This document shows, piece after piece, positions 32,610 through 43,928 of a DNA stretch of 64,000 nucleotides. The DNA comes from Mangrovibacter plantisponsor. GTDB taxonomy: Bacteria > Pseudomonadota > Gammaproteobacteria > Enterobacterales > Enterobacteriaceae. The first letter of the stretch is position 1, and each line of letters starts with the position of its first letter. The notes below the pieces were generated by a model. It saw only the letters and a list, made by a program, of their open reading frames with translations. It had not been told where the DNA came from and ran no database searches. The translations under genes were made by a program, and so were the position numbers. The DNA lies in assembly GCF_003182475.1 (NCBI RefSeq), contig NZ_QGTS01000005.1:133401-197400 (forward strand), in the 5' to 3' direction.

Positions 32610-32972
32610 GTAGTGACCACTGTTTTAGATGTCGCAAATGCATGGGAAGGCAGTTGCTATTGCCAGATATGTTTGTTTTTTAGCACGTCACAATTCTTAT
32701 TCTGCCTCACAAATATATGTTTAGTTAATATAACTTGCATAAGCGAAATCGATTGCGTTCACGTTTGTGCTAATAAAACAACGAAATTCTATCTGGTTTA
32801 ATTTTACAGTCCAATACAAAATACTTTTTGCTGAAGCATTCCTGCAATAAGCTTAAATGTTTGCGTCAAAAATGTGACTTATATCTCGTTTTGGGCTGTA
32901 GGGGAGAGTTGCGGGTGGAAAAATTGCAGCCAGCAAGATAACCGGGCTCGTGGCTGCATAAGGCAAAGAGGT
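32610..32972 (-). promoter_or_regulatory. tsx upstream region
   Basis: 363 bases, AT-rich, between yajI and tsx without a gene. Candidate CRP half-sites are seen: AAATGTGA at 32869-32876 followed by an AT-rich spacer and a weak second half, and TTTGTGAGG on the minus strand near 32705-32715. Known control of tsx in E. coli is by CRP, CytR and DeoR, which fits such an arrangement; the exact sites cannot be fixed by eye. Confidence 0.4.
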
Positions 32973-33542
32973 TTATTGCGCAGTGCCAGGTGTACCTGTA
33001 CTGGCGTCAGATGGCCCCAGCCCATGAATACGGATAAAGCCAACATCGCTGAGTTGGGTGTCTGGCAAGTGAATGGCGAGATCAATGTCAACCGGTGCTG
33101 ACAGCGCGGCAGGTGCCTGAAATTGCAGTGAGTGGGTATTCACTTGCTGGTAATGCTCAAGTGTGCCAGAGAGCTTTCCCCATACCAGATTGCCGTTAAA
33201 TGCCGGTAAACCTTTATCACCATCCCGGTGGACATGAATATAAACCGTGACACCATTTCCTGTTGGCCCGACACGGGACAGTGTGAAGGTTAATAACCCC
33301 AACTGGCTGGTAAGCCGGGCTGGTGTGTTTGCCCCCGGGATTAACCAGGTGCCTTCAGTTGAGCGGGCATTCAGTGCGTTCTGCCAGGCGACATCCCGGG
33401 TTTCTGTTTGCAGTGTGCGCATTTCGTGGCTTAACGTTTGTACGTCCTGGTGCACACTGGTGACTTCGGCCTGAGGTGTGCAACCACTTACCATCAATGT
33501 GGTGACCAGGATAAATAGCCCTGACTGGTAACAGGTTTTCAT
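32973..33542 (-). CDS. yajI: Putative lipoprotein YajI (DUF3251)
   Basis: 189 residues with a lipoprotein signal (M-V-S-G-C, Cys near residue 21). A coiled-coil stretch follows (V-Q-T-L-S-H-E-M-R-T-L-Q-T-E-T-R-D-V-A-W-Q-N), then a beta-rich domain. Function unknown. The end differs from the E. coli protein as I recall it. Start choice is uncertain: ATG 33542 gives a compact signal, while ATG 33557 adds five residues; neither has a strong ribosome-binding site. Confidence 0.88.
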   Translation of the reverse strand: MKTCYQSGLFILVTTLMVSGCTPQAEVTSVHQDVQTLSHEMRTLQTETRDVAWQNALNARSTEGTWLIPGANTPARLTSQLGLLTFTLSRVGPTGNGVTVYIHVHRDGDKGLPAFNGNLVWGKLSGTLEHYQQVNTHSLQFQAPAALSAPVDIDLAIHLPDTQLSDVGFIRIHGLGPSDASTGTPGTAQ

Positions 33543-33641
33543 AGGAAAATGATCCATAATAACGAGGTTATGTTCAGGGTAGCGGGCGCGTAATGAAAGG
33601 CATAGCGCCTTTATCTCAAATCATCCGGGTTTGTCGTCTGA

Positions 33642-34142
<501 letters not shown>

Positions 34143-34145
34143 ATA

Positions 34146-35258
34146 ATGCACGATGAAGGCTACATGGCCAGGGCGTTAGAGCTGGCGCGCCGTGGTCGTT
34201 TTACCACCCATCCTAACCCTAATGTTGGCTGTGTGATTGTGCGAGATGGTGAAATCGTCGGTGAAGGTTTTCACTACCGTGCAGGCGAACCTCATGCCGA
34301 AGTGCACGCTTTGCGTATGGCAGGGGATAAAGCTCGTGGCGCAACAGCATATGTTACGCTTGAGCCATGCAGCCATTACGGGCGAACCCCGCCTTGTTGT
34401 GAAGCCCTGGTCGCTGCAGGTGTCAGCCGGGTTGTTACGGCTATGCAAGACCCAAACCCGCAAGTCGCCGGGCGCGGGTTGTATCATTTGCAGCAGGCTG
34501 GTGTGGATGTCAGCCATGGGTTAATGAATAGCGAAGCTGAAGGTCTTAACCGTGGTTTTTTAAAACGTATGCGTACTGGTTTCCCCTGGATACAGGTGAA
34601 ACTTGGGGCGTCACTGGACGGGCGCACAGCTATGTCCAGCGGGGAAAGCCAGTGGATTACTTCACCGCAATCACGCCGTGATGTGCAGCGTTTGCGTGCG
34701 CAGAGTGCCGCTATTCTTTCCAGCAGCGCGACAGTTCTGGCTGATGACCCTGCGCTGACTGTTCGCTGGCAGGAACTTGGCGCTGATACACAACGTATTT
34801 ATCCTCAATCGGCTTTGCGCCAGCCTGTCCGGGTGATTATCGACAGCCATAACCGCGTGACTCCGGCTCACCAGCTTATCAGCCAGCCAGGGCAAACCTG
34901 GCTTGCCAGAACAACAGCGGACACACAACCATGGCCGGAGGCGGTGGAACAGTTAGTGTTACCTGAACATAAAGGGCATCTGGATTTAGTCGCTTTGATG
35001 ATGCAACTGGGCCAGCGCCAAATTAATAGTGTGTGGGTGGAAGCCGGCGCACAACTTTCCGGCGCATTATTACAGGCAGGCCTGGTGGATGAGCTGATTG
35101 TCTATATGGCGCCAAAACTGCTGGGCAATGATGCTCGTGGGCTGTGCGCATTACCGGGGCTGACCATGCTGGCCGATGCGCCACAGCTGGTTTTCAGCCA
35201 GGTTCGCCAGGTTGGGCCAGACCTCTGCCTGCATTTGGTGCCTGATACCAGTCACTGA
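34146..35258 (+). CDS. ribD: Riboflavin biosynthesis deaminase/reductase RibD
   Basis: 370 residues with two domains: an N-terminal cytidine-deaminase-like domain (H-A-E-V-H-A and P-C-S-H-Y-G-R-T-P-P-C-C zinc site) and a C-terminal reductase domain (K-L-G-A-S-L-D-G-R-T-A). It converts the first pyrimidine intermediate of riboflavin synthesis by deamination and side-chain reduction. Confidence 0.97.
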   Translation: MHDEGYMARALELARRGRFTTHPNPNVGCVIVRDGEIVGEGFHYRAGEPHAEVHALRMAGDKARGATAYVTLEPCSHYGRTPPCCEALVAAGVSRVVTAMQDPNPQVAGRGLYHLQQAGVDVSHGLMNSEAEGLNRGFLKRMRTGFPWIQVKLGASLDGRTAMSSGESQWITSPQSRRDVQRLRAQSAAILSSSATVLADDPALTVRWQELGADTQRIYPQSALRQPVRVIIDSHNRVTPAHQLISQPGQTWLARTTADTQPWPEAVEQLVLPEHKGHLDLVALMMQLGQRQINSVWVEAGAQLSGALLQAGLVDELIVYMAPKLLGNDARGLCALPGLTMLADAPQLVFSQVRQVGPDLCLHLVPDTSH

Positions 35259-35398
35259 GTCAGGAATATGCGCTTTGCCAGAATGCCAGCAAAGAGATGG
35301 CATTCAGTGCATAAGGCGCATAAAAGTAAGCAGTGCCTGAAAGATTATGATAAAATCCGCCCCCCTGCGGGGGCCACACAAAACTCGTAAGGAAGAGT

Positions 35399-35869
35399 AT
35401 GAACATTATTGAAGCTACCGTTGCTACCCCGGACGCTCGCGTCGCCATCACAATCGCGCGTTTTAACAACTTCATCAACGACAGCCTGCTGGACGGTGCC
35501 ATCGACGCCCTGAAACGTATTGGTCAGGTAAAAGATGAAAATATCACCGTGGTTTGGGTCCCGGGTGCGTATGAGCTGCCTCTGGCTGCTGGCGCACTGG
35601 CGAAAACCGGCCGTTATGACGCGGTTGTTGCTCTGGGTACTGTTATCCGTGGCGGTACTGCCCATTTTGAATATGTTGCAGGTGGTGCAAGCACTGGCTT
35701 GTCTCATGTCGCGCAGGATAGCGAAATTCCGGTAGCCTTCGGTGTTCTGACTACCGAAAGTATTGAGCAGGCAATTGAGCGTGCTGGTACGAAAGCCGGT
35801 AATAAAGGTGCAGAAGCTGCCCTGACCGCGCTCGAAATGATCAATGTATTGAAAGCCATTAAGGCCTGA
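35399..35869 (+). CDS. ribE: 6,7-dimethyl-8-ribityllumazine synthase
   Basis: 156 residues (also named RibH). It makes the lumazine that is the last-but-one intermediate of riboflavin. The motifs [15 protein letters not shown] and [12 protein letters not shown] (active histidine) are conserved. A GC-rich hairpin CCCCC-TGC-GGGGG (about 35361-35375) and a TATGATAAAAT promoter-like sequence lie just upstream, so it may have its own promoter. Confidence 0.97.
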   Translation: MNIIEATVATPDARVAITIARFNNFINDSLLDGAIDALKRIGQVKDENITVVWVPGAYELPLAAGALAKTGRYDAVVALGTVIRGGTAHFEYVAGGASTGLSHVAQDSEIPVAFGVLTTESIEQAIERAGTKAGNKGAEAALTALEMINVLKAIKA

Positions 35870-35891
35870 TTTTTTTAGTAAGGGGAATTCC

Positions 35892-36311
35892 GTGAAACCT
35901 GCTGCTCGTCACCGCGCCCGTGAGTGTGCCGTCCAGGCGCTTTACTCCTGGCAGTTGTCCCAGAACGACATCGCAGATGTTGAATACCAGTTCCTGGCGG
36001 AACAGGACGTGAAAGATGTCGACGTCATGTACTTCCGTGAACTGCTGGCCGGGGTGGCGAATAACAGCGCATATCTCGACGAGCTTATGAAGCCTGTATT
36101 ATCTCGCCAGCTCGAAGAGTTGGGTCAGGTGGAAAAAGCGGTACTGCGTATTGCGTTGTTTGAACTGTCTAAACGTGATGATGTCCCATATAAAGTGGCC
36201 ATCAATGAAGCGATTGAACTGGCTAAAACGTTTGGTGCAGAAGATAGCCATAAGTTTGTTAACGGTGTTCTCGACAAAGTAGCGCCTCAGGTGCGCCCAC
36301 ACCGGAAATAA
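35892..36311 (+). CDS. nusB: Transcription antitermination factor NusB
   Basis: 139 residues, all-helical. NusB with NusE (S10) binds boxA RNA in rRNA operons to prevent premature termination. The family start [16 protein letters not shown] and [16 protein letters not shown] are present. It lies 22 bases after ribE, a classic pairing. The start is GTG or the annotated M equivalent at 35892 behind AAGGGG. Confidence 0.97.
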   Translation: MKPAARHRARECAVQALYSWQLSQNDIADVEYQFLAEQDVKDVDVMYFRELLAGVANNSAYLDELMKPVLSRQLEELGQVEKAVLRIALFELSKRDDVPYKVAINEAIELAKTFGAEDSHKFVNGVLDKVAPQVRPHRK

Positions 36312-36363
36312 GTTTGATACATGGCGTGTTGTCTTGTAAGGCAGCACCAGCATTGTTGTCATT

Positions 36364-36391
36364 GGCCGGGTTTCCCGGCCTTTGTTTTTTT
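36364..36391 (+). terminator. nusB terminator
   Basis: GGCCGGG pairs with CCCGGCC across a TTT loop and is followed by TTTGTTTTTTT, between nusB and thiL. Confidence 0.85.
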
Positions 36392-36410
36392 ATCTGTTGA
36401 GGCTTTTTGT

Positions 36411-37388
36411 ATGGCTTGCGGTGAATTTTCGTTAATAGACCGCTATTTCAATCGTGTCAGCAGTTCGCGGCGGGATGTGGAAACAGGTATTGGCGATGAC
36501 TGTGCCTTACTGGTTGTTCCTGAACGCCAGACCCTCGCGATCAGCACTGATACGCTGGTGAGTGGTATTCATTTTCTTCCTAATATGGCGCCTGCCGATA
36601 TTGCCTGTAAAGCACTGGCGGTAAATATTAGTGACCTTGCGGCAATGGGGGCAGACCCTGCCTGGCTTACTCTGGCACTAACCCTGCCAAATGTAGACGA
36701 GAGCTGGCTTGCCGCTTTCAGTGACAGTCTGTTCGAGCAACTCAGTTACTATGATATGCAGTTAATCGGTGGGGACACCACGAAAGGCCCTCTGGCGATG
36801 ACTCTGGGTATTCATGGATTTGTTCCTCATGGCAGAGCGTTGAAGCGCAGTGGCGCACGCCCGGGAGACTGGATTTACGTGACCGGTACACCTGGCGACA
36901 GCGCTGCCGGGCTGGCAATTCTTCAGAAACGTTTGCAGGTGGAAGATAAGGTCCATGCTGACTGGCTGGTGAGCCGGCATCTGCGCCCTAAACCGAGGAT
37001 TCTTCACGGCCAGGCGTTACGGGATCTGGCCAGCAGTGCTATCGATCTTTCCGATGGCCTGATTTCTGACCTGGGTCACATACTGAAAGCCAGTGGCTGT
37101 GGTGCCCGCCTGGAGCTGGATAACCTGCCGCTTTCTGACGCACTCAAAGCCAGTACTTCAATGGAGCAGGCGCAGGAGTGGGCGCTGGCCGGAGGGGAAG
37201 ATTACGAGCTATGCTTTACGGTGCCGGAAGTTAACCGTGGAGCGCTGGACGTGGCAATTGGTCATTTAGGCATTCCCTGGACTTGTGTAGGGCAAATGAC
37301 CGTTGCCAGCGACGGGCTGATGCTGATGCAACAAGGAAAGCCGGTACAACTGGAGTTACATGGATATGACCACTTTGCAACCATCTGA
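36411..37388 (+). CDS. thiL: Thiamine-monophosphate kinase ThiL
   Basis: 325 residues. It phosphorylates thiamine monophosphate to the active pyrophosphate. Motifs [20 protein letters not shown], and G-G-D-T-T-K-G-P are the ATP/metal-binding aspartates. ATG 36411 gives the family start M-A-C-G-E-F-S-L; the frame runs back to 36321 through the terminator, which is not coding. Its end overlaps pgpA by about 23 bases. Confidence 0.97.
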   Translation: MACGEFSLIDRYFNRVSSSRRDVETGIGDDCALLVVPERQTLAISTDTLVSGIHFLPNMAPADIACKALAVNISDLAAMGADPAWLTLALTLPNVDESWLAAFSDSLFEQLSYYDMQLIGGDTTKGPLAMTLGIHGFVPHGRALKRSGARPGDWIYVTGTPGDSAAGLAILQKRLQVEDKVHADWLVSRHLRPKPRILHGQALRDLASSAIDLSDGLISDLGHILKASGCGARLELDNLPLSDALKASTSMEQAQEWALAGGEDYELCFTVPEVNRGALDVAIGHLGIPWTCVGQMTVASDGLMLMQQGKPVQLELHGYDHFATI

Positions 37389-37887
37389 GAAAGCCGCGGC
37401 CAAACGTCGCCTTAGGTTATCCAACCCCTGGCATTTGTTGGCGACCGGTTTTGGCAGTGGTTTAAGCCCGATAGTCCCAGGCACGATGGGGTCCCTTGCA
37501 TCTATTCCTTTCTGGTATTTGCTGAGCTTCCTGCCCTGGCAACTGTATGTTCTGGTGCTAATGTTAGGGATCTGCATTGGGGTCTATTTATGCCACGTAA
37601 CGGCTCGTGACATGGGGGTTCATGACCATGGGAGTATTGTGTGGGATGAATTCATCGGCATGTGGATAACCCTGATGGCACTCCCCACCAATGACTGGCG
37701 CTGGGTGGCAGTAGGGTTTGTACTGTTCCGTATTTTCGATATGTGGAAACCCTGGCCCATCCGCTGGTTTGACAAAAATGTGCATGGCGGCATGGGCATT
37801 ATGGTAGATGACATCGTTGCCGGGGTTATCGCTGCTGCAGCACTGTATTTATGTGGCCATTACTGGCCCATTGGTTTACTGAGCTGA
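37366..37887 (+). CDS. pgpA: Phosphatidylglycerophosphatase A
   Basis: 173 residues with about four membrane helices. It dephosphorylates phosphatidylglycerophosphate to phosphatidylglycerol at the inner membrane. The motifs [21 protein letters not shown] and V-D-D-I-V-A-G-V are conserved. ATG 37366 fits E. coli; ATG 37360 is an alternative, both inside the thiL end. GGAG lies at 37352-37355. Confidence 0.96.
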   Translation: MTTLQPSEKAAAKRRLRLSNPWHLLATGFGSGLSPIVPGTMGSLASIPFWYLLSFLPWQLYVLVLMLGICIGVYLCHVTARDMGVHDHGSIVWDEFIGMWITLMALPTNDWRWVAVGFVLFRIFDMWKPWPIRWFDKNVHGGMGIMVDDIVAGVIAAAALYLCGHYWPIGLLS

Positions 37888-37893
37888 GCTCTG

Positions 37894-37999
37894 AACCAGC
37901 CCCTGTAACCGGGGGCTGGTTCATATTGATGAAAAAGAAGGAAAAAGCGTGGTTTTCCTTCTTTTTAGTTGGCAGCTGAAAATCAATGAATTGATTTTC
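37894..37999. terminator. Three successive hairpins between pgpA and yajO
   Basis: First: AACCAGCCCC / GGGGGCTGGTT (37894-37921). Second: a perfect 14-base AT-rich stem AAAAAGAAGGAAAA / TTTTCCTTCTTTTT (37932-37966), with T or A runs on both sides. Third: GAAAATCAA / TTGATTTTC (37978-37999). They lie between convergent pgpA and yajO and can act in both directions. Confidence 0.75.
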
Positions 38000-38058
38000 T
38001 TGGCTTTTTATTGGGTGACATCCTCTCGTTCTGTGCGGACATGAGGTTGTGCCGATAG

Positions 38059-39033
38059 TTAACGAAAGCCAACTACATGATGCGGCTGGTAAGGTGTTTC
38101 CAGCTCGGCAATATCTTCTTCACTGAGTTTCAAATCTACAGCATTCAGTAAGTCTTCAAGCTGCTCTTTGCGCGATGAGCCAATAATTGGTGCGGCAACC
38201 CCTCGTTTACTTAACAACCATGCCAGAGCCACCTGGGCACGGCTGGCTTCTTTGTCGCGGGCGATTGCGGCCACTCTCTGGGCAATTTGTTCGTCATTCG
38301 CTTCACTGGACTGATACAGACTTTTACCGAACTCATCAGATACTGAACGGGCTGTATTTTCTCCCCACGGGCGGGTTAAACGCCCGCGAGCCAGTGGGCT
38401 CCATGGTATAACGGCAACGCCCTGGTCGTAGCACAATGGCAGCATATCCCGCTCTTCTTCACGCTGAATCAGGTTGTACTGGTCCTGCATGGTAACAAAC
38501 TCGTTCCAGCCGTGCTGGCGCTGGGTGAACAGTGCTTTAGCAAATTGCCAGGCATGCATGGATGATGCGCCAATAAAGCGCGCTTTGCCGGACTGAACGA
38601 CATCGTGCAGTGCTTCAAGGGTTTCTTCCAGTGGCGTGTTGTAGTCCCAGCGGTGGATTTGCAACAGGTCTACATACTCCATTCCAAGGCGTTTCAGGCT
38701 GTCATCAATAGAACGCATAATTTGCTTGCGTGACAGGCCTTCGGTTAAATCGCCTACAGGGAAGTAGACTTTGGTGGCGACGACGACATCTTCCCGGCGA
38801 GCAAAGTCACGCAATGCCCGGCCAACGATTTCTTCACTACTGCCATCGGAGTAGCTGTTGGCAGTGTCGAAAAAGTTAATACCCCGGCCAAGGGCGTACT
38901 GAATCAGGTCGCGGCTGCTTTCTTCTGGCAAGGTCCAGGCGTGTCGCCCACGCTCTGGTTCACCAAATGTCATGCAACCAAGACACAAACGGGAAATGCG
39001 AAGGTGGGTTTTACCCAGCGTGGTGTATTCCAT
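38059..39033 (-). CDS. yajO: Aldo-keto reductase YajO
   Basis: 324 residues, (beta/alpha)8 NADPH-dependent aldo-keto reductase. The catalytic tetrad is visible: D in F-D-T-A-N-S-Y, the Y of that motif, K in V-V-A-T-K-V and H in L-L-Q-I-H-R-W-D. YajO is involved in making 1-deoxyxylulose 5-phosphate by an alternative route in E. coli, in line with its position next to dxs. Its exact substrate here is not known. Confidence 0.93.
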   Translation of the reverse strand: MEYTTLGKTHLRISRLCLGCMTFGEPERGRHAWTLPEESSRDLIQYALGRGINFFDTANSYSDGSSEEIVGRALRDFARREDVVVATKVYFPVGDLTEGLSRKQIMRSIDDSLKRLGMEYVDLLQIHRWDYNTPLEETLEALHDVVQSGKARFIGASSMHAWQFAKALFTQRQHGWNEFVTMQDQYNLIQREEERDMLPLCYDQGVAVIPWSPLARGRLTRPWGENTARSVSDEFGKSLYQSSEANDEQIAQRVAAIARDKEASRAQVALAWLLSKRGVAAPIIGSSRKEQLEDLLNAVDLKLSEEDIAELETPYQPHHVVGFR

Positions 39034-39108
39034 GACTCCTCTCCTGCAATGAGAAAAAGTTTGCTTTAAGCATAGCAGGAGAGGAAAGGAGAGCAGTAAA
39101 AGACAGTT

Positions 39109-40971
39109 TTATCCGAGCCATGTACGGATGCGTTGTGTAATACCCGGGCCATCAAGACCAAGAGCACTACGGGCTTCATCCTGTGTCGCCTGCGGAATAA
39201 AGGTATCTGGCAGCCCCAGGTTCAGAACAGGAACCGGTTGGCGGTGTGCCATCAGAACGTCATTAACCCCACTGCCGGCACCCCCCATCACCGCATTTTC
39301 TTCCAGCGTGACCAGTGCAGAATGGCGGCTTGCCAGTTCCAGGATCAGGCTTTCGTCCAGAGGTTTCACAAAGCGCATATCCACCAGGGTGGCATTCAAC
39401 TCCTGCGCAGCATGCTCAGCCTCTGGCAACAGTGTGCCAAAGTTCAGAATCGCAATATCCTTGCCTTCCTGTAACAGGCGGCCTTTACCCAAAGGCAATA
39501 CTTCCAGCGGTGTAAGTGGAACACCACGCGCGTTGCCTCGAGGGTAACGCACTGCAGACGGCCCATCTTTGTAGTGATAACCCGTGTGCAGCATCAGGCG
39601 GCATTCGTTTTCATCACTCGGTGCCATAATCACCATGCCCGGAATGCAGCGCAGGAAACTCAGGTCAAACGCGCCCTGGTGTGTTGGACCATCGGCACCA
39701 ACAATACCAGCCCGGTCTATGGCGAACAGCACCGGCAGTTTCTGAATGGCAACATCATGAATCAACTGGTCGTAAGCACGTTGTAAAAATGTTGAATAGA
39801 TGGCGACGACCGGGTTATAGCCACCAATTGCCAGGCCTGCCGCAAAAGTTACGGCGTGCTGTTCAGCAATGGCGACATCAAAATACTGGTCAGGATACTG
39901 GCGGGAGAACTCGACCATGCCGGAACCTTCCCGCATGGCTGGCGTAATCGCCATCAGCTTGTCATCCTGTTTGGCTGTTTCGCATAACCAGTTACCAAAA
40001 ATTTTCGAATAACTGGGCTGAGTGGCAGTCGCTTTTGGCAGTGTGCCGCTTTGCGGATCGAATTTAGGTACCGCATGAAATGAAATGGGATCTTTTTCAG
40101 CCGGAGCGTAACCACGGCCTTTCTTGGTCATAATATGCAGAAATTGTGGCCCTTTCAGGCTGCGCATATTTTTCAGGGTGCTCACTAACCCTGCCACATC
40201 ATGGCCGTCAACCGGGCCAATATAGTTAAAGCCCAGTTCTTCAAACAAGGTTCCGGGAACCACCATGCCTTTAATATGTTCTTCAGTGCGTTTCAGTAAT
40301 TCTTTAATAGGTGGTACACCAGAGAACACTTTCTTACCGCCTTCTCGCAGGCTGGAGTAGAGCTTGCCAGACAACAATTGTGCAAGGTGGTTATTCAGCG
40401 CGCCCACGTTTTCTGAAATCGACATTTCGTTATCGTTGAGAATAACCAGCATGTCGGATTTGATGTCACCCGCATGGTTCATCGCTTCAAACGCCATACC
40501 TGCAGTGATGGCGCCATCGCCAATAACACACACAGTACGGCGGCCTTTGCCTTCTTTTTCTGCGGCAACAGCAACGCCCAGCCCGGCACTAATCGAAGTG
40601 GATGAGTGCCCGACGCTTAACACGTCGTATTCACTTTCTTCGCGCCACGGGAAAGGGTGCAGCCCATCTTTCTGACGAATGGTACCAATGTTATCGCGGC
40701 GGCCAGTGATAATTTTATGTGGATATGCCTGGTGACCGACATCCCAAATCAACTGGTCAAACGGTGTGTTATAGACATAGTGCAGGGCCACTGTCAGTTC
40801 AATGGTGCCCAGGCCCGAAGCAAAGTGCCCACTGGAGCGGCTGACACTGTCCAACAAATAGCGGCGCAGTTCATCACACACTTTAGGCAGACTTTCGCGT
40901 GGTAACAGCCGTAACTCTTGCGGGGAGTCAACCAGCGCCAGGGTCGGGTATTTGGCAATATCAAAACTCAT
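39109..40971 (-). CDS. dxs: 1-Deoxy-D-xylulose-5-phosphate synthase
   Basis: 620 residues. A thiamin-diphosphate enzyme joining pyruvate and glyceraldehyde 3-phosphate; the product feeds isoprenoids, thiamin and pyridoxal. The metal/cofactor motif [15 protein letters not shown] and the catalytic residues in [13 protein letters not shown] and [15 protein letters not shown] are intact. It follows ispA and xseB on the same strand, the normal operon order xseB-ispA-dxs. Confidence 0.98.
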   Translation of the reverse strand: MSFDIAKYPTLALVDSPQELRLLPRESLPKVCDELRRYLLDSVSRSSGHFASGLGTIELTVALHYVYNTPFDQLIWDVGHQAYPHKIITGRRDNIGTIRQKDGLHPFPWREESEYDVLSVGHSSTSISAGLGVAVAAEKEGKGRRTVCVIGDGAITAGMAFEAMNHAGDIKSDMLVILNDNEMSISENVGALNNHLAQLLSGKLYSSLREGGKKVFSGVPPIKELLKRTEEHIKGMVVPGTLFEELGFNYIGPVDGHDVAGLVSTLKNMRSLKGPQFLHIMTKKGRGYAPAEKDPISFHAVPKFDPQSGTLPKATATQPSYSKIFGNWLCETAKQDDKLMAITPAMREGSGMVEFSRQYPDQYFDVAIAEQHAVTFAAGLAIGGYNPVVAIYSTFLQRAYDQLIHDVAIQKLPVLFAIDRAGIVGADGPTHQGAFDLSFLRCIPGMVIMAPSDENECRLMLHTGYHYKDGPSAVRYPRGNARGVPLTPLEVLPLGKGRLLQEGKDIAILNFGTLLPEAEHAAQELNATLVDMRFVKPLDESLILELASRHSALVTLEENAVMGGAGSGVNDVLMAHRQPVPVLNLGLPDTFIPQATQDEARSALGLDGPGITQRIRTWLG

Positions 40972-41001
40972 CAGAGACTCATATGGTAATAATGGGAAAC
41001 A

Positions 41002-41022
41002 GGATACCGCCCGGCGGCATCC
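41002..41022 (-). other. Hairpin between ispA and dxs
   Basis: GGATGCCGCC / GGCGGTATCC on the minus strand forms a 10-base stem with one G-U pair and a one- or two-base loop. No T run follows, so it may be a processing or stabilising element within the xseB-ispA-dxs mRNA rather than a terminator. Confidence 0.45.
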
Positions 41023-41081
41023 TCCCGGTAAGAGACATTATCCCGTATTTAGCATGCGTTTACATCATGCTAACCCGGTGT

Positions 41082-41981
41082 TTACTTATCCCTTTGAATT
41101 ATAAAATGTGCAAGTGCTTCCAGCGGCTGTGTATCCAGATGTTGTGCACGTAAACCGGCAAGGGCCTCAAGTGCCTGAGTACACAGTTGATGTGCCCGGG
41201 TTTGTGCCTGCTCCAGCCCCAATAAAGCCGGGTAGGTGCTTTTGCCAAGGTGAATATCTGCCCCCTGGCGTTTCCCAAGCGTAGCGGTATCACCGATGAC
41301 ATCCAGAATGTCATCCTGGACCTGGAAAGCAAGCCCGATATTGTCTGAAAACTGGCTCAGTAAAGGTAATGCCGCAGCGCCTTTTTCACCTGCACTCAAC
41401 GCGCCCAGGCGTACAGCTGCACGAATCAGTGCGCCGGTTTTATGGCGATGAATACGCTCAAGTGCCGCCAAATCAACATGCTTACCTTCAGCTTCAAGAT
41501 CCAGTGCCTGGCCTGCGCACATTCCTGCAGCACCACTGGCACTGGCTAATTCACGGAGCATTGCCACCCGGGAAGAATCAGAAACACCGGGCATGTCGGT
41601 ATCACTCAGGATAGAGAAAGCCAGGGTTTGCAGGGCATCGCCTGCGAGAATGGCGGTTGCTTCGCCAAAACGAATATGGCAGGTTGGCTGCCCACGGCGC
41701 AGGTCGTCGTCATCCATGGCCGGCAGATCATCATGGATCAATGAGTAAGCGTGGATACATTCAATGGCCGCGGCAGGTGTGTCCAGCACACTGAGTGGCA
41801 TACCCAACATTTTCCCGGTGGCATAAACCAGAAAAGGACGCAGGCGCTTACCCCCGAGGAGTGCGCCATATTCCATAGCGCCAACCAATGCAGAACCCTG
41901 AAAAGGTAATGTATTGATAAAACCGGCTATTGCCGTATTTGCCCGGGCCGCATACACAGTTAATAACTGATTAAAATCCAT
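41082..41981 (-). CDS. ispA: Farnesyl diphosphate synthase IspA
   Basis: 299 residues. It condenses isopentenyl diphosphate with dimethylallyl and geranyl diphosphate. Both aspartate-rich motifs are present: D-D-L-P-A-M-D-D-D-D-L-R-R-G and V-Q-D-D-I-L-D. It begins 2 bases after the xseB stop. Confidence 0.97.
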   Translation of the reverse strand: MDFNQLLTVYAARANTAIAGFINTLPFQGSALVGAMEYGALLGGKRLRPFLVYATGKMLGMPLSVLDTPAAAIECIHAYSLIHDDLPAMDDDDLRRGQPTCHIRFGEATAILAGDALQTLAFSILSDTDMPGVSDSSRVAMLRELASASGAAGMCAGQALDLEAEGKHVDLAALERIHRHKTGALIRAAVRLGALSAGEKGAAALPLLSQFSDNIGLAFQVQDDILDVIGDTATLGKRQGADIHLGKSTYPALLGLEQAQTRAHQLCTQALEALAGLRAQHLDTQPLEALAHFIIQRDK

Positions 41982-41983
41982 TG

Positions 41984-42226
41984 TTATTCGGCATCCGGCT
42001 TGAAAGGAGTCAGCGGTGCGTTTTCATTTTCCGACAGCAAAATTTGTACGCGTTGCTCGGCTTGCTGTAATTTTTGCTGGCCCTGGCGAGCCAGTTGTAC
42101 ACCACGTTCAAACTCGTTGAGCGCGTCTTCCAGCGGAAGGTCGCCATTTTCCAGACGGGAAACAATGGTTTCCAGTTCTTGCAGCGCCGTTTCAAAGCTG
42201 GCGGGTTGTTCATTTTTCTTCGGCAT
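41984..42226 (-). CDS. xseB: Exodeoxyribonuclease VII small subunit
   Basis: 80 residues, helical, matching Xse[22 protein letters not shown] and the central [12 protein letters not shown]. It pairs with XseA (not in this window) to degrade single-stranded DNA. First gene of the xseB-ispA-dxs operon, divergent from thiI. Confidence 0.97.
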   Translation of the reverse strand: MPKKNEQPASFETALQELETIVSRLENGDLPLEDALNEFERGVQLARQGQQKLQQAEQRVQILLSENENAPLTPFKPDAE

Positions 42227-42433
42227 AGCGAATACAGCTTCCTGATTAAGTCACCTTTACTAAGCCACATGGTAGCGGAGTAAAAATGATAAGCAAATAA
42301 TGTATCCAGGCCAGGTTATGTGCGCAGTTTCACAATGATGATATACTGTCGCGCTTTCGGATGCTGGCCTTTCGCCAGCAGTTCTTCATTTTCCTGCCCG
42401 CTTATGCAGGCTGACCAACGAATCCTTGCCGCC

Positions 42434-43882
42434 ATGAAGTTTATCATTAAATTGTTCCCGGAAATCACCATCAAAAGCCAATCTGTGCGGTTGCGCTTCA
42501 TTAAGATTCTGACCGGAAACATCCGTAACGTTCTCAAGCATTACGATGAAGACCTTGCTGTTGTCCGCCACTGGGACCACATCATTGTACGCGCGAAAGA
42601 CGAAACACAACGCGAAACAATTCGTGATGCGCTGACCCGTATTCCTGGTATCCACCATATTCTTGAGGTGGAAGACCTGCCGTTCACTGACATGCACAAT
42701 ATTTTCGAGCAGACGCTGGATCGTTACCGTTCCCAACTGGAAAATAAAACGTTTTGTGTTCGTGTTAAGCGCCGTGGCAAACACTCGTTCAGCTCTATTG
42801 AGGTTGAGCGCTATGTTGGCGGTGGCCTGAATCAGCACATCGAGTCAGCTAAAGTGAAGTTGACGAAACCCGATGTGACGGTCAACCTGGAAATTGAAGA
42901 CGACAGGCTGTTGGTTGTTGAAGGGCGCTATGAAGGGATTGGCGGCTTCCCAATTGGAACCCAGGAAGATGTGTTGTCACTGATTTCTGGTGGTTTTGAT
43001 TCAGGTGTATCCAGCTATATGCTGATGCGCCGTGGTTGCCGGGTGCATTACTGCTTCTTTAACCTTGGTGGTGCCGCCCATGAAATTGGGGTTCGCCAGG
43101 TTGCACACTATTTGTGGAACCGCTTCGGCAGTTCGCACCGTGTACGTTTTGTTGCGATTAACTTTGAGCCCGTTGTGGGTGAAATCCTCGAAAAAGTGGA
43201 TGACGGCCAGATGGGCGTGGTACTGAAACGTATGATGGTGCGCGCCTCATCCAAAGTTGCAGAGCGTTACGGTGTCCAGGCAATTGTGACAGGTGAAGCG
43301 CTGGGGCAGGTATCGAGCCAGACGCTGACTAACTTGCGGCTTATCGACAATGTAAGCGACACGCTGGTACTGCGCCCACTGATCTCCTGGGATAAAGAAC
43401 ACATTATCGATTTGGCGCGTGAAATTGGTACTGAAGATTTTGCCCGTACCATGCCTGAATACTGCGGTGTTATATCCAAAAGCCCGACAGTAAAAGCGGT
43501 GAAAGCTAAAATTGAGGCGGAAGAAGCCCATTTTGATTTCAGCATCCTCGACCAGGTGGTAGAGAATGCAGTGAATATGGATATTCGCGATATCGCCACA
43601 CAAACCGATGAAGTCGTGGTTGAAGTTGAGACCGTAAACGGTTTTGGGCCAAACGATGTATTACTGGATATTCGTTCGGTTGATGAGCAGGAAGACAAAC
43701 CATTCGCTGTGGATGGAGTGGAGGTGGCGTCACTGCCTTTTTACAAACTGAGCACCAAATTTGGTGACCTCGACCAGAGCAAAAACTATTTGTTGTGGTG
43801 TGAGCGTGGCGTAATGAGCCGGTTACAGGCCCTTTACCTGCGTGAGCAAGGGTTTGCCAACGTAAAAGTATACCGCCCGTAA
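42434..43882 (+). CDS. thiI: tRNA 4-thiouridine synthase / thiamin sulfurtransferase ThiI
   Basis: 482 residues. It adenylates U8 of tRNA and transfers sulfur to it, and supplies sulfur for the thiamin thiazole. Domains in order: ferredoxin-like and THUMP (1-170), PP-loop ATPase (S-G-G-F-D-S-G, about residue 181-187), and a C-terminal rhodanese domain with the active cysteine in L-L-W-C-E-R-G-V. The second key cysteine is in P-E-Y-C-G-V. ATG 42434 gives the family start M-K-F-I-I-K-L-F; the frame runs back to 42320 without conserved sequence. In E. coli yajL follows; here it does not. Confidence 0.97.
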   Translation: MKFIIKLFPEITIKSQSVRLRFIKILTGNIRNVLKHYDEDLAVVRHWDHIIVRAKDETQRETIRDALTRIPGIHHILEVEDLPFTDMHNIFEQTLDRYRSQLENKTFCVRVKRRGKHSFSSIEVERYVGGGLNQHIESAKVKLTKPDVTVNLEIEDDRLLVVEGRYEGIGGFPIGTQEDVLSLISGGFDSGVSSYMLMRRGCRVHYCFFNLGGAAHEIGVRQVAHYLWNRFGSSHRVRFVAINFEPVVGEILEKVDDGQMGVVLKRMMVRASSKVAERYGVQAIVTGEALGQVSSQTLTNLRLIDNVSDTLVLRPLISWDKEHIIDLAREIGTEDFARTMPEYCGVISKSPTVKAVKAKIEAEEAHFDFSILDQVVENAVNMDIRDIATQTDEVVVEVETVNGFGPNDVLLDIRSVDEQEDKPFAVDGVEVASLPFYKLSTKFGDLDQSKNYLLWCERGVMSRLQALYLREQGFANVKVYRP

Positions 43883-43896
43883 TCCCCCATACGTAA

Positions 43897-43928
43897 CCCC
43901 CTGAAGCTTTGCTCCAGGGGGATTGTTT
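43897..43928. terminator. Terminator between thiI and tqsA
   Basis: CCCCCTG / CAGGGGG with a loop of about 11 bases, then ATTGTTTTT. It lies between convergent thiI and tqsA. Confidence 0.75.
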
